Shown one piece after another: positions 7,705-17,581 of a stretch of DNA of 64,000 nt. The notes under the pieces were generated by a model. That model was given only the letters and a program-made list of their open reading frames with translations. It did no database searches and was not told the DNA's origin. Source of the DNA: Alphaproteobacteria bacterium (GTDB lineage: Bacteria > Pseudomonadota > Alphaproteobacteria > JANSWW01); the NCBI GenBank assembly GCA_024743275.1, contig JANSWW010000013.1:1-64000 (forward strand), in the 5' to 3' direction. The position numbers were made by a program, and so were the translations under genes. Each line of letters starts with the position of its first letter. The stretch's first letter is position 1.

Positions 7705-7851
7705 GTCTGTTTTCCTTTGTGTAAGAACACAGCGCGGGTATCGCACTGCTACGAAGGAAATACCTTTGACCATCAGTTAAGGCGGCATACGATCAGTGCA
7801 TGAGGCTTATTTGTATGACCTCACAGCTGCCCGCAGAGGGATCAGAACGCC
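7705..7851. promoter_or_regulatory. Divergent intergenic region
   Basis: The phage-like operon reads left from 7704 and an unknown gene reads right from about 7852, so promoters for both should lie here. I see no clear consensus boxes. Confidence 0.4.
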
Positions 7852-8787
7852 TTGGAACTGCGCGATATCGGCGAAACGCTGGACTACTACGGGCGCTTCA
7901 CGCCTGAAGATAGCGACCATCGTTGGCGCTGGGTTAAAGACATCTATCGGTATGTTTTCTGGTTTGAGTATTTGGCCCTCAGTCCAAGTTACGAGCTTGC
8001 TAGGCGCTACCGGACTGGCTCGGCGTTAGATGAAAGTGATCTGCCTGCCGACTTCGACGATGTTCTGTCCGTCTATGACGATTTAGGCGACGTTCAACGA
8101 ATCCTTTTCCGGCAGTGGTGGCGAAAGATTGGACTGCCGAATTTTGGATTTGATTGTGAGAAACCGAAAGTGTGGCTCGTTGGAATTACCGAAGATGAGG
8201 TTGAGCCCGACCCGGGACTCACTGATGAATTAGGCTATTTTTTTGAGGAAGAGTGGGTGGATTATGGAAAGCAAGAGACATTGATCCTTGCTGTTCCAAC
8301 TGGACTGCCGTCAGGAGAGATCAACGCTGAAATCAACCAAATACTTGATCAGGTAACAGCCAAAAGACAGCCGCACAAACCACCACCTGCAAAATACCAA
8401 CTCGCCGAAGGACGATTCAGAGCCGACGCGTTACGGCGCTACTTCCGGTTAGTTCAATATCAAGCACAGAACCCAAGCTTTCCTCATTGGAAGGTTGGCT
8501 TCTATGCGTTCTCTGAAGGCAACGAATACGACGATAAGAGAGTAGGTGTATCCCCTTGCAAGTTGCCGGATGTAGATCAGAAAAAGAATCTGGCCAACAG
8601 CGCCAGGCGGTCGATCGAGCATGCGAGGATGATCGCAGAGAACGCTGCGCGTGGCCAATTTCCGACCCATACACCACATCCTCACGCTTTAGCATTTGAT
8701 TTTTTTGAACTCCGAGATCTGATTGACCAACGAAACAAATGGCAAAAATCAGAGGTTAAGCGCCTCATTCGCGCTGATCAAAATTGA
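7852..8787 (+). CDS. Hypothetical protein, 311 aa
   Basis: Not recognised. The start is a TTG (protein from ELRDIGETLDYYGRF); GAGGG lies about 13 bases upstream and no ATG occurs in the first hundred codons, so the exact start is unsure. The sequence is rich in Trp and acidic residues (DSDHRWRWVKDIYRYVFWFEYLAL), with a later FRADALRRYFRLVQYQAQ block and an HARMIAENAARGQFP helix. There is no signal peptide or membrane segment. It stands alone between the phage-like operon and the restriction operon. A defence or regulatory role is possible only by context. Confidence 0.6.
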   Translation: MELRDIGETLDYYGRFTPEDSDHRWRWVKDIYRYVFWFEYLALSPSYELARRYRTGSALDESDLPADFDDVLSVYDDLGDVQRILFRQWWRKIGLPNFGFDCEKPKVWLVGITEDEVEPDPGLTDELGYFFEEEWVDYGKQETLILAVPTGLPSGEINAEINQILDQVTAKRQPHKPPPAKYQLAEGRFRADALRRYFRLVQYQAQNPSFPHWKVGFYAFSEGNEYDDKRVGVSPCKLPDVDQKKNLANSARRSIEHARMIAENAARGQFPTHTPHPHALAFDFFELRDLIDQRNKWQKSEVKRLIRADQN

Positions 8788-8959
8788 TTGAGACCCATGG
8801 ATAGGTCAGGAAACACAGTGTCGTTGATCGCTGATGAAAACATCGTGCGAATAGGCAGTAGGCTAGCGGCGAGGCTTTAGAGCAACTATCGCGCGTAGGC
8901 CTATTGCTATCTGCCGCCCGCCGATTATCCTAATCGACAAACAAGGAGGCTGGGAGCCG

Positions 8960-9385
8960 ATGTTCGATAATAGCAAGAGAGATCAATTTGTTAGGCGATT
9001 GAAAGACGCGCCATTTGGAGCGAAGGGTTTTTTTGAAACTATCGCAGCTCATTTCGAGCGTCGAAGCGATTGTGATGTCAAATACACCCGCACCAATGGT
9101 GGGGACATGCGTCTCTGGTGCCGTTGGACGTCAGCAAGAGGGGCTGACAAAAAGCGGGTGTTTGCAACGCTTGCTTCGCAGACACAGAACAAGGTTGTGT
9201 TCGGGCGGTGTGAGCTCCTTCCAGCTGAGCTCGAAGCGCTAGGCTTGCCGGGCGCCACAAAGCCCACTTCCGAAACAGAGCCTCTAAATTCGGATATCCG
9301 TCTGGGTGAGGATTACTGGCGTTTCCGGGTGGGTGATTTCATCCACATCCTTGAAGCGGCTCGGATCAAGATGGTTGGTGCATAA
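8960..9385 (+). CDS. Hypothetical protein leading the type I R-M operon
   Basis: A 141-residue protein starting MFDNSKRDQFVRRLKDAPFG with AAGGAGG about 12 bases upstream. A central stretch reads TRTNGGDMRLWCRWTSARGADKKRVFATLASQ; the second half ends in LGEDYWRFRVGDFIHILEAA. It stops only a few bases before hsdM on the same strand, so it should be co-transcribed. I do not recognise the family. A small helper or control protein for the restriction system is the natural guess, unproven. Confidence 0.65.
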   Translation: MFDNSKRDQFVRRLKDAPFGAKGFFETIAAHFERRSDCDVKYTRTNGGDMRLWCRWTSARGADKKRVFATLASQTQNKVVFGRCELLPAELEALGLPGATKPTSETEPLNSDIRLGEDYWRFRVGDFIHILEAARIKMVGA

Positions 9386-9391
9386 CGCACC

Positions 9392-11440
9392 TTGGGGGGC
9401 ATTGGCTTGGAACATATTGGGAAACTGGAAAAGCGGCTTTGGACATCCGCTGACTCGCTTCGGGCAAATTCAAATTTTGCCAGTAATGAGTACTTTATGC
9501 CCGTGATGGGGCTGATCTTCCTGCGCCACGCATATTCCCGCTTTCTGAAGGTTCGTGACGAAATTGTTCCGACGCTCCCGTCGCGCGGCGGGAAAACCCG
9601 TGACCTGACGAAAGCCGATTTCTCAAGCCGCAGTGCGATCTTCCTGCGTCCCGAGGCGCAGTTTGACACCCTCGTTAGCCTGCCAGAAGGTCAAAGCGCA
9701 TCAGCCGCTGTTGTCCGAGCGATGGAGACGATTGAAGAGGATTACGAGAGCCTGACGGGCCTGTTGCCTAAACAAGAATATGAGGAGCTGGACGACGACG
9801 CTCTTCGCCAGGTGCTCCGTATCTTCAACGACCCGGCACTGCAGAAGGCCGATGGTGACGTTTTCGGGCGAATTTACGAATACTTCCTAACGCAGTTTGC
9901 TGATCAAAAGGCCCACGATAACGGCGAATTTTTCACCCCGATCAGTATCGTTGAAACCATCGTCAACGTAATCGAACCAACGCGCGGAAAAGTGATTGAT
10001 CCGGCCTGTGGGTCTGGCGGAATGTTCGTGCAGTCGGCGCATTTCGTTGAGGCGATGAAAGCCAACCCGAACGAACGCCTCACCTTCTACGGGATAGAAA
10101 AGAACCCGACCACATTGCGGCTCGCGAAGATGAACCTCGCGGTGCATGGCTTGGAGGGCAATATTCAAAAGGCCATCAGCTACTACGAAGATCCGCACAA
10201 AAGCCAAGGGCCTTTCGATTATGTGATGGCCAATCCGCCGTTCAATGTCGACGAAATCGACGCGGAGAAGATCAAGGATGATCCGCGACTTTCGTTTGGC
10301 CTCCCTGGCATAAACAAGGGAGGCAAGGTCTCAAACGGCAACTATATCTGGATGTCGTTCTTCCACGCTTACCTGTCAGACAAGGGTCGTGCCGGGGTCG
10401 TGATGTCATCTCAGGCTTCGTCAGCTGGTGGACAAGAAGCCATAGTTCGCGAGGCGGTGGTCAAGACGGGCGACGTGGACGTCATGCTCGCGATCCGGGG
10501 TAACTTCTTCTACACGCGAACAGTCCCGTGCGAGCTTTGGTTCTTCGATAGGGGCAAACCTGAGCATCTGCGCGACAAGGTCCTGATGCTCGATGCACGG
10601 CACATCTTCCGCAAGGTAACGCGCAAAATCTATGACTTCTCCCCGGAGCAGGAACGAAACATCACAGCCATCGTCTGGCTGTATCGTGGTCAAGAAGAGC
10701 GTTTCGCTGGATTGGTGCAAGAGTATCTATCCACAGCGCGGAGCGAGGCGCAGGGTGCAGACTTCACGGAGCTATTGGCCGCGCTTGAGAAGGCGCAAGC
10801 CTATTTCGCTCAAAACAGCGACGCTGAAGAACTGAAGACGGGTATCGCCAAGCTGAAAGTCGACGCGGGAGCCTTTGCTGCAAGCGCGGCGTCACTCAAG
10901 GAGCCCGAGGCCGAGATAGACGGACTAACCGGGTCTCTCGCAGCCATGCAGACTTCGGTGGATCAGGCCAAGGCGTTGATCAAGGAAATCGACCATCTGG
11001 CGAAACTTGCCCAGAAAGCGCACGAGGCGACGGTTGCAGCGGGCGAGCGGGCGGCAGAGGGGAAGAAGCTACTTGCCGCCATCTCTGATTCACGGGTGCC
11101 GTTGGCAGGCGACCCCGAGGTCCACCTGACCCCGACCGGTGCCTTGAAGCGGTTCCGATATTTCGAGGGGCAGGCAGACTGGCTGCTTTCGCGCTTCCCA
11201 GAGGGCAAGCTGCGCGATGTTGAAGGTCTGGTAAAGCTGGTGAACCGGGGCGAACTGGCCGCAAATGACTTTAGCCTGACCCCTGGCCGATATGTAGGTG
11301 TTGCACCAGAAGAGGATGACGAGGGTTTCGACTTTGAAGAGACGATCAAAGAAATTCATGACGAGATCGAGACTCTAAACGCTGAAGCGGCAGAACTGGC
11401 CAATACCATCGCCAAGAACTTCGAGGAGTTGATCTTATGA
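9392..11440 (+). CDS. hsdM: Type I restriction-modification system, methyltransferase subunit HsdM
   Basis: A protein of about 680 residues of the N6-adenine methyltransferase class (N12). The N-terminal HsdM_N part contains KLEKRLWTSADSLRAN and LIFLRHAYSRF. The catalytic domain has the SAM motif DPACGSGGM and the catalytic NPPF motif (YVMANPPFNVDE). A long helical C-terminus holds coiled-coil-like AAGERAAEGKKLLAAI. No ATG is available; a TTG at 9392 or, better spaced after GGGGGG, the TTG at 9407 is the start. HsdM methylates adenines and, with HsdS, forms the modification core. It overlaps hsdS by four bases (ATGA). Confidence 0.95.
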   Translation: MGGIGLEHIGKLEKRLWTSADSLRANSNFASNEYFMPVMGLIFLRHAYSRFLKVRDEIVPTLPSRGGKTRDLTKADFSSRSAIFLRPEAQFDTLVSLPEGQSASAAVVRAMETIEEDYESLTGLLPKQEYEELDDDALRQVLRIFNDPALQKADGDVFGRIYEYFLTQFADQKAHDNGEFFTPISIVETIVNVIEPTRGKVIDPACGSGGMFVQSAHFVEAMKANPNERLTFYGIEKNPTTLRLAKMNLAVHGLEGNIQKAISYYEDPHKSQGPFDYVMANPPFNVDEIDAEKIKDDPRLSFGLPGINKGGKVSNGNYIWMSFFHAYLSDKGRAGVVMSSQASSAGGQEAIVREAVVKTGDVDVMLAIRGNFFYTRTVPCELWFFDRGKPEHLRDKVLMLDARHIFRKVTRKIYDFSPEQERNITAIVWLYRGQEERFAGLVQEYLSTARSEAQGADFTELLAALEKAQAYFAQNSDAEELKTGIAKLKVDAGAFAASAASLKEPEAEIDGLTGSLAAMQTSVDQAKALIKEIDHLAKLAQKAHEATVAAGERAAEGKKLLAAISDSRVPLAGDPEVHLTPTGALKRFRYFEGQADWLLSRFPEGKLRDVEGLVKLVNRGELAANDFSLTPGRYVGVAPEEDDEGFDFEETIKEIHDEIETLNAEAAELANTIAKNFEELIL

Positions 11441-12606
11441 GTTGGCGAGAAGTGAAATTGGCGGATTTATGCTCCGACTTTAAATATGGAAAGATGCCGC
11501 CAAAAGAGGCCATTGTTGAAGAAGGCTATCCGATTTTTAGCGGATACCGAATCACAGGCTATGCAAGACAATACCTTTACGAAGAGGCGCAGCTAGTTCT
11601 GGTGGCACGTGGTGTGGGCGGCACTGGAGACGTGAAAATTTCTCCGCCGTTTTCCTGGATTACAAACTTGTCGATTGTGCTCAGTCTCGATAATGAGGCG
11701 GCCGATAAAAGTTTTATGTTCTACAAATTGGGATTGGAACCATTGAAAGAGCGGCTAAACACGGGAGCCGCTCAAGCACAGATTACGATTGAGAACCTCA
11801 AGCCATACCGCGTAAAGATACCCGACCTCCCAACCCAGAAACGTATTGCGTCGATTCTCTCGGCCTACGATGGCCTGATCGAGAACAACCGGCGGCGGAT
11901 TGCTTTGTTGGAGCAGGCGGCGCGGCTGCTCTATCGCGAATGGTTTGTCCACTTTCGCTTCCCCGGCCACGAGACTGCATCCTTTGTCGATGGACTGCCG
12001 GAGGGATGGATCGATTTGACGTTTGACAATGTTTGTCAAACGATTGGGGGAGGAACGCCATCTACAAAAGTGTCAGCGTACTGGGACGAAGGTGAGGTCT
12101 CGTGGGTTACGCCAACTGACGTTACGCGAAACGATTGCCTGGCGCTGCTGGAAAGTGAAAAGAAAATCACTCTCGAAGGCTTGAAAAAGTCTTCGGCGAA
12201 GATGCTCCCACCGTACACAATTTTAATGACCAGCCGGGCCTCAGTTGGTTTCTTCGGGATATTCGATAAAGAAGTGTGCACCAATCAAGGATTCATTAAC
12301 ATTATCCCTAATGAAGAAAGAGTGCGGTATTATTTACTTCTTAATTTGCTAAATCGTGTTGAGGAAATCAGATCTCATGCTGGTGGTTCCACGTATGCTG
12401 AGATAAGCAAGAGTAAGTTCCGAAACCTACAGGTCGTTCGACCAGATAACGAGACACTCGAAGCATTTCATCTAAAAGCGAAGCCACTGTTCGATCAAGT
12501 TCGCCTGCTCAAAAGAAGCATCCAGCGACTTTCCAATGCACGTGACCTACTGCTGCCTCGCCTCATGGATGGTCGCCTCTCCGTTGATGAGGCAACTGCG
12601 GCATGA
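11437..12606 (+). CDS. hsdS: Type I restriction-modification system, specificity subunit HsdS
   Basis: A 389-residue protein with two target-recognition halves. The central conserved region is clear: [20 protein letters not shown], then [20 protein letters not shown] and VHFRFPGHE. The second recognition domain starts around residue 185 ([20 protein letters not shown]), and the C-terminal conserved region ends [15 protein letters not shown]. The two domains read the two halves of a bipartite DNA target, which cannot be predicted here. The start overlaps hsdM by four bases and the stop overlaps hsdR by four, so all three are translationally coupled. Base composition is a little lower in GC inside the recognition domains, as is usual for exchanged specificity modules. 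Confidence 0.93.
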   Translation: MSWREVKLADLCSDFKYGKMPPKEAIVEEGYPIFSGYRITGYARQYLYEEAQLVLVARGVGGTGDVKISPPFSWITNLSIVLSLDNEAADKSFMFYKLGLEPLKERLNTGAAQAQITIENLKPYRVKIPDLPTQKRIASILSAYDGLIENNRRRIALLEQAARLLYREWFVHFRFPGHETASFVDGLPEGWIDLTFDNVCQTIGGGTPSTKVSAYWDEGEVSWVTPTDVTRNDCLALLESEKKITLEGLKKSSAKMLPPYTILMTSRASVGFFGIFDKEVCTNQGFINIIPNEERVRYYLLLNLLNRVEEIRSHAGGSTYAEISKSKFRNLQVVRPDNETLEAFHLKAKPLFDQVRLLKRSIQRLSNARDLLLPRLMDGRLSVDEATAA

Positions 12607-15600
12607 ACGATTACACCGAAGATCAACTGGTCCAACAGACCATGGCCGACTACCTCGCCGAGCAACACGGCTGGCGCTCGGTCATGGCTTGGAACCAGGA
12701 GACCTTCGGTATTGAGGGCACGCTTGGCCGCAAATCGGATAAGGACGTGGTGCTAACGCGCTATCTCTCTGAAGCTCTTGTCACTCTGAACCCTGGTTTG
12801 CCCGATGTCGCTTACCAGCAGGCGCTCCGCGAGATCACAGATATCTTCGGCTCTCAGTCCTTAGTTCGAATCAATCAGGACAAGTACGAGCTTATCCGCG
12901 ACGGCATCCGTGTTCGTTTCAGGCAGGATGGTGAGCAGAAGGTCGAGCGATTGCGGGTGTTCGATTTCGACACGCCCGAAAACAACGACTTTCTATGTGT
13001 AAGGGAGCTATGGGTGCGAGGTTATGCGCACCGTCGGCGTGCAGACATCGTTGGCTTTGTGAACGGCTTGCCACTGATGTTCTGCGAGTTGAAGCGCCCC
13101 GATAAAGACCTGCGCCGGGCCTTCAATGAGAACCTGAGCGACTATAAAGACACCGTCCCGCACCTCTTCCACTTCAATGCCTTCGTGATCTTGGGCAATG
13201 GGGAAGAGGCACGCATGGGCTCAATCAGCGCCGACTATGAGCATTTCGCTGAATGGCTCAAACTGGACGAGCGGGACAGGCGCGACAGCATGCTGCCCAT
13301 GGAGGCGCTGCTCAAAATCGTATGCGACAAGCGGCGCTTTCTGGACCTCTTCGAGAACTTCATCCTGTTCGCTGATACAGCCAACGGCCCTGCAAAGATA
13401 CTTGCGAAAAACCACCAATATCTGGGCGTGAACCGCGCCATTGAGGCGGTTGAAAATCGTGAGAGCCTGGATGGCAAGCTTGGGGTGTTTTGGCACACTC
13501 AAGGCTCCGGCAAATCATTCTCGATGGCCCTCTTCACCCAAAAGGTCCACCGCAAGCTTGGCGGAGACTACACGTTTCTCGTCCTCACGGATCGAACTGA
13601 CCTAGACAACCAAATCTATAAAACTTTTGCCTCAGTCGGGCTCGCGAACAACGACAAAGACCCGTGCCGGGCGGCATCTGCCAAAAACCTCCGAGACCTA
13701 TTGGGACAACAGAAGAAAATCATCTTTACGATGATCCAGAAGTTCACCGAGGACGAGGCCAAGAATGGGATCTACTCGGATCGAGACAATCTGATCGTGG
13801 TGACCGATGAAGCCCACCGCACCCAATACGGTTCACTCGCATTGAACATGCGAAAAGGCCTACCGAAGGCCAGCTTTATCGGCTTTACGGGCACGCCGCT
13901 GTTCGCAAACGACGAGATCACAAAGCAGGTTTTTGGGGCTTACCTGTCTACCTACGACTTCCAGGATGCGATCCAGGATGGCGCGACACTTCCGCTCTTT
14001 TATGACGCACGCGGAGACAAGCTGAAAGTCGCTGGTGAGGGCTTGAACGAGAAGCTTGCTCAAGCGATTGCGGAAGCGGAAATCGACGACCCAGATGTTG
14101 CAGCAAAGCTCTCAGACCATCTCAAGCGGGAATACCACGTCGTAACCGCTGAGCCACGCCTACGCCATGTCGCAGGCGATTTCGCATGGCATTTCTCGAC
14201 GAATTGGGAAAGCGGCAAAGCAATGTTCGTGGCTATAGACAAGGTCACCGCTGTTCGGATGCACGACTACATCCAAGAGGCCTGGAAGGCCCGAATTGAG
14301 GCTCTTGATAATGAGCTGAATACGGTTGGGGACGATCAGGAACGCATCATTCGCGAGCAGCAGCTCGCTTGGATGAGAGAGACCCAGATAGCCGTCGTCG
14401 TCAGTGACGAGCAGAACGAGATCAAGAAGTTCAAAGACTGGGGTTTGGACATCATTCCTCATCGCAAGCGTATGAAGGACGGCTTCACCGTCAAAGAGAT
14501 TGTTGGCGGGCGTGAGATTGAGAAGCGTCTTGATGTCGAGACGGCATTTAAGCGCGAAGACCATCCGTTCCGCATTGTCATCGTTTGCGCAATGTGGCTA
14601 ACGGGTTTCGATGTCCCATCACTTTCGACGCTCTATCTCGACAAGCCTTTGCAGGCTCACACCTTGATGCAAGCGATCGCGCGCGCTAATCGCGTGAAAG
14701 AAGGCAAGAACAACGGGCTGATCGTCGACTATTGCGGCATCCTGAAGAACCTCCGCAAGGCCCTCGCTACATTCGCAGGTCACACTGGCGGCAAGCCGGT
14801 GGATGGCGACGCAGATGAACCTGAAGTCGATCCCCTCAATCCTGAGGACAAGTTGCTTGGTGAGCTGGCGGAAGCCATCGCATTAGTGAGCGAACAACTT
14901 CGAAACGAAGGCTATGACCTCGCCCGCATGAAATCCGCAACCGGGTTCGACAAGCTGAAAGCGCTGAAAGACGCCAAAGAACTCATCAACAAGAACGATG
15001 AGACGCGCAAGGGTTTCGAGATTGCAGCTCGCGCTGTCTTCCGCAAGTACAAGGCTTGCCTGACGTTTGCGCGGGTTGAGGGCTATAAGCCCGACTACCA
15101 AGCGATCAACTACATCTACGGCTCATTGCAAGAAGACAAAGCGGCTGCAGATACGACCGCCATCATTCAACAGCTAAATGCCATCGTCGCTGAAGCGATA
15201 GATATCAAACCGGATACTGACGAAGAACGCATCTTTGATATCTCAAAAGTGAATTTTGAGCTGCTGCGACGAGAGTTTGCAAAGAGCGAACGCAAGGCGA
15301 GCGATGTGCAGGACCTTCGAACAGTCCTCCAGGAGCGATTGGCGAAAATGCTAGCCGCCAATCCGACGCTCAATGACTTCCAGGAACGTTTCGACAAGAT
15401 CGTCTCCGAGTACAACAAGGAGAAGGATAAGAACACCATCGAGGCCACGTTTGAGGCCCTTATGCGCTTAACGGCAGAGATGGAAGCTGAGGCAAAGGCC
15501 CATGTCGCCCTAGGGCTCACCGAAGACCAAAAGCCAATCTATGACCTGTTGGTTCGCGAAGACCTCACAAAGGAGGAAATTCGGCAGATTAAGTCGGCGT

Positions 15601-15836
15601 CCGTCGAACTGCTAAAAGCGATTCAGCGCAAGATCGAAGCGGTGCAGGACGTATTTCAGAAGCAGGCAACCAGAGACGGCCTGCGCCAAGAGATCTACGA
15701 TTTGCTCTACGACGAGCGGACCGGCCTCCCCGCCTCGAAGTACGACGATGATGCGCTAGACGCTAAGACCGATGCGCTATTTCAGTTCTTTGAAAACCGA
15801 TACGCAACCAGCCAAAGCCAGGCGGCGTTCGTTTAA
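12603..15836 (+). CDS. hsdR: Type I restriction-modification system, restriction subunit HsdR
   Basis: A full-length 1077-residue HsdR. The N-terminal nuclease domain shows [20 protein letters not shown], the D...ExK catalytic pattern. The helicase motor follows, with Walker A ([13 protein letters not shown]), DEAH box ([12 protein letters not shown]), motif III (GFTGTPLF) and motif VI ([17 protein letters not shown]). A helical C-terminal part binds the methylase core. HsdR uses ATP to translocate DNA and cuts unmodified DNA far from the target site. No frameshift or missing motif is seen, so the system looks functional. Confidence 0.95.
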   Translation: MNDYTEDQLVQQTMADYLAEQHGWRSVMAWNQETFGIEGTLGRKSDKDVVLTRYLSEALVTLNPGLPDVAYQQALREITDIFGSQSLVRINQDKYELIRDGIRVRFRQDGEQKVERLRVFDFDTPENNDFLCVRELWVRGYAHRRRADIVGFVNGLPLMFCELKRPDKDLRRAFNENLSDYKDTVPHLFHFNAFVILGNGEEARMGSISADYEHFAEWLKLDERDRRDSMLPMEALLKIVCDKRRFLDLFENFILFADTANGPAKILAKNHQYLGVNRAIEAVENRESLDGKLGVFWHTQGSGKSFSMALFTQKVHRKLGGDYTFLVLTDRTDLDNQIYKTFASVGLANNDKDPCRAASAKNLRDLLGQQKKIIFTMIQKFTEDEAKNGIYSDRDNLIVVTDEAHRTQYGSLALNMRKGLPKASFIGFTGTPLFANDEITKQVFGAYLSTYDFQDAIQDGATLPLFYDARGDKLKVAGEGLNEKLAQAIAEAEIDDPDVAAKLSDHLKREYHVVTAEPRLRHVAGDFAWHFSTNWESGKAMFVAIDKVTAVRMHDYIQEAWKARIEALDNELNTVGDDQERIIREQQLAWMRETQIAVVVSDEQNEIKKFKDWGLDIIPHRKRMKDGFTVKEIVGGREIEKRLDVETAFKREDHPFRIVIVCAMWLTGFDVPSLSTLYLDKPLQAHTLMQAIARANRVKEGKNNGLIVDYCGILKNLRKALATFAGHTGGKPVDGDADEPEVDPLNPEDKLLGELAEAIALVSEQLRNEGYDLARMKSATGFDKLKALKDAKELINKNDETRKGFEIAARAVFRKYKACLTFARVEGYKPDYQAINYIYGSLQEDKAAADTTAIIQQLNAIVAEAIDIKPDTDEERIFDISKVNFELLRREFAKSERKASDVQDLRTVLQERLAKMLAANPTLNDFQERFDKIVSEYNKEKDKNTIEATFEALMRLTAEMEAEAKAHVALGLTEDQKPIYDLLVREDLTKEEIRQIKSASVELLKAIQRKIEAVQDVFQKQATRDGLRQEIYDLLYDERTGLPASKYDDDALDAKTDALFQFFENRYATSQSQAAFV

Positions 15837-15863
15837 AATTCAAGCAAAGGCGTTTACTATTTG

Positions 15864-16757
15864 ATGTCTGCACTCACACTCAATGACCTTCTCGAAAAAC
15901 AAGGATTAGATCCGGCCAAAGTAATCGTGATGCGACATCGGCCTTTTGAACGAGAACTGGCAAAAGTGCTGCCGTGGCTTGCCGCTGAAAAACCGGATGT
16001 TTTTAATGCCTACCAGCAAACACAGGGTCTAAAACTAGAAAACTCGATGAAGTCTATCGAGGGAGAGGGTTATGTCGCTTCGTTTATTGGTCTTGAGGCG
16101 GGCATGGCTTTGTTCATTGGCATCTACAAAATTTCTTCATCGCGGCCTATGACTTTAGAACAATTTTGGCAAGTACCAGCATTTCAGGAGATGAAAGGCT
16201 TTGGTATGCGTGGGTTTACCGCCGAAGAAGGTCGGGAAACCATATTATGGTTCGATCTCGACTTAACAGACCTCTATGCCGAATGGAAAGGGAAGCTCAT
16301 CATTGATTGGCCACCCCCAGAGCGTTCTTGGTGGCGAAGGTCGCACAAGAACCAGATGGGGGTTCGTGCGATCCATGACGAAAGTTTACTCGATGCAGAT
16401 ATGCCTGATTGGGATAAAATTAACCTGACGTGGGATGAACTCGCCATTCTCCCCATTAAATGGCGGCAAGCGCTTTCACAGTGGCGTGGGATTTATTTTA
16501 TCTTCGATGAGTCTGACGGCAAAGGCTACATCGGGTCTGCATATGGTTCAGGTAATTTGCTTGGGCGATGGGTAAACTACGCCGCAACGGGACATGGCGG
16601 GAATAAACAGCTTCGGAAGAGAAATCCTCAAAATTTTCGCTTTACGATTCTCCAACGTGTTTCGCCAGATTTGGGAATGGACGAGGTCATTCGCTTGGAG
16701 GCATCTTGGAAAGATCGGCTCCATACGCGCGGAGAGTTCGGCCTGAATGATAACTAG
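15864..16757 (+). CDS. GIY-YIG nuclease-domain protein
   Basis: A 297-residue protein with an unknown N-terminal two-thirds and a C-terminal GIY-YIG module. The module reads RGIYFIFDESDGKGYIGSAY, then NLLGRWVNYAATGHGGNKQL (conserved Arg and His), then LQRVSPDLGMDEVIRLEASW with the metal-binding Glu, and ends HTRGEFGLNDN. The ATG at 15864 is preferred to a TTG three bases earlier. It follows hsdR by 27 bases on the same strand and is the last gene before the att site. Proteins with this layout are often found next to restriction systems, so an auxiliary defence nuclease is likely (inference). Confidence 0.85.
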   Translation: MSALTLNDLLEKQGLDPAKVIVMRHRPFERELAKVLPWLAAEKPDVFNAYQQTQGLKLENSMKSIEGEGYVASFIGLEAGMALFIGIYKISSSRPMTLEQFWQVPAFQEMKGFGMRGFTAEEGRETILWFDLDLTDLYAEWKGKLIIDWPPPERSWWRRSHKNQMGVRAIHDESLLDADMPDWDKINLTWDELAILPIKWRQALSQWRGIYFIFDESDGKGYIGSAYGSGNLLGRWVNYAATGHGGNKQLRKRNPQNFRFTILQRVSPDLGMDEVIRLEASWKDRLHTRGEFGLNDN

Positions 16758-16916
16758 GCAATTGAGCTTGCCATTGCGTTCGGGAAGGTGGTGAAAAATC
16801 AGCTTTTGGGTTTACTGTGTTCACAATAGCAAACTTCAATGTAGCGCATTTTTACGCGCACTTCGCAATTTCACAAATTTTCTCAATTATTTCAATTTAT
16901 TAAAGATATAATATCC
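16758..16916. other. AT-rich island terminus
   Basis: The stretch before the att site is markedly AT-rich (runs such as TTCACAAATTTTCTCAATTA) and holds no gene. Such sequence commonly contains integrase or excisionase arm sites, but I cannot identify individual sites. Confidence 0.5.
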
Positions 16917-16962
16917 AATCATAATCCGCGTGTCGGGGGTTCAAGTCCCTCCTCCGCTACCA
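16917..16962 (+). other. tRNA-Met(CAT) 3' fragment, island attachment site
   Basis: The sequence runs from the anticodon loop to the CCA end of an elongator tRNA-Met: loop ATCATAA with anticodon CAT, 3' anticodon stem TCCGC, T arm GGGGG/TTCAAGT/CCCTC, acceptor strand CTCCGCT, discriminator A, and CCA at 16960-16962. The bases before it cannot form the rest of a tRNA, so this is a duplicated 3' end of the kind left when an element integrates into a tRNA gene. The intact tRNA-Met should lie at the other island end, left of this window. Base composition changes sharply across it. Confidence 0.88.
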
Positions 16963-17045
16963 ACGATCCCCTTAAAAACAAAGCTATCCGGCAACGCTTT
17001 GCGCCGGCAAGGAAGCGGCGTCAGGCGCTGGCTTGGCCCAAGGCA

Positions 17046-17088
17046 GCAGCCGGTTTCCGCCCGGTCCATCGGGCGAGGATGAGGGCGC
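17046..17088 (-). repeat. 43-bp near-copy of the MFS transporter gene 3' end
   Basis: This stretch matches 54406-54448 with only three differences. On the minus strand both read ALILARWT.RKPAA, the C-terminus of the Bcr/CflA-type transporter encoded at 54379-55608. It appears to be a displaced remnant of that gene or a paralogue. Confidence 0.7.
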
Positions 17089-17098
17089 GGGGCAAACC

Positions 17099-17194
17099 GC
17101 CAAAGTCGCCCTGACGGCCGAGATGCGAAAGCTCATCATCCTCGCCAACGCCCTCATGCGGGACAACCGAAAACGGTCGCCAAGCCTCGCTTGA
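17099..17194 (+). pseudogene. IS110-family transposase C-terminal remnant
   Basis: Plus-strand translation gives AKVALTAEMRKLIILANALM, then RDNRKRSPSLA and a stop. This is the conserved end of IS110-type transposases (usually preceded by GKP). The preceding bases GGCAAACC would give that GKP only with one added base, so the remnant is also frameshifted. No other part of the element is found nearby. Confidence 0.8.
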
Positions 17195-17475
17195 CCAAGA
17201 CGGATACTCGAGGGGCTCCGCCGTTGAAATGAGTTCGCCGTATAAGACGCTCAAACATCATGAATTGACGCACAAACATCATAGGGAGAGGCGCAAAATG
17301 CGGGACCGATGGCTGCAAAATGTAAGAGTCGGCCCGGTCTGACGCCGTCTGTGGAGCCGACAGGGCCTTCCCGGCGCGCGCGCATCCCCTTTTCCCAGAC
17401 AATATACTTCTGAAAGATTGCATCGCTCTTGGGTTCCGCAGGTATATGGCGGTGTATCGGTTCGCTTTATTGGCT

Positions 17476-17490
17476 GGGCATGGCCTTTGC
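17476..17490 (+). promoter_or_regulatory. Sigma-54 (-24/-12) promoter of the haem-sensor kinase
   Basis: GGGCATGGCCTTTGC has GG and GC with exactly ten bases between, as in the TGGCAC-N5-TTGC consensus. It lies about 90 bases before the kinase start at 17582. A CGCAAAATGCG box lies about 175 bases upstream. Confidence 0.6.
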
Positions 17491-17581
17491 GTAACATTGA
17501 CCGATGCGGGCCGAAACGGCCCTCCGATATAGTTTTCGGGCCAGCGGCGGTTTTGCCTCTGGTGACTGCGGAGAGAAGTCG

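Larger units (their letters stand above)
16963..17475. other. Intergenic region with decayed mobile and transporter pieces
   Basis: No intact gene. It contains the transporter-like repeat at 17046-17088, the IS110 remnant at 17099-17194 and, near 17292-17302, CGCAAAATGCG, a variant of the palindrome found at other promoters of the locus. The rest shows nothing I can name. Confidence 0.6.

Noticed and set aside
16917..16962. A complete tRNA gene
   Set aside because: Only the anticodon loop to the CCA end is present; upstream bases cannot form acceptor, D or 5' anticodon strands.
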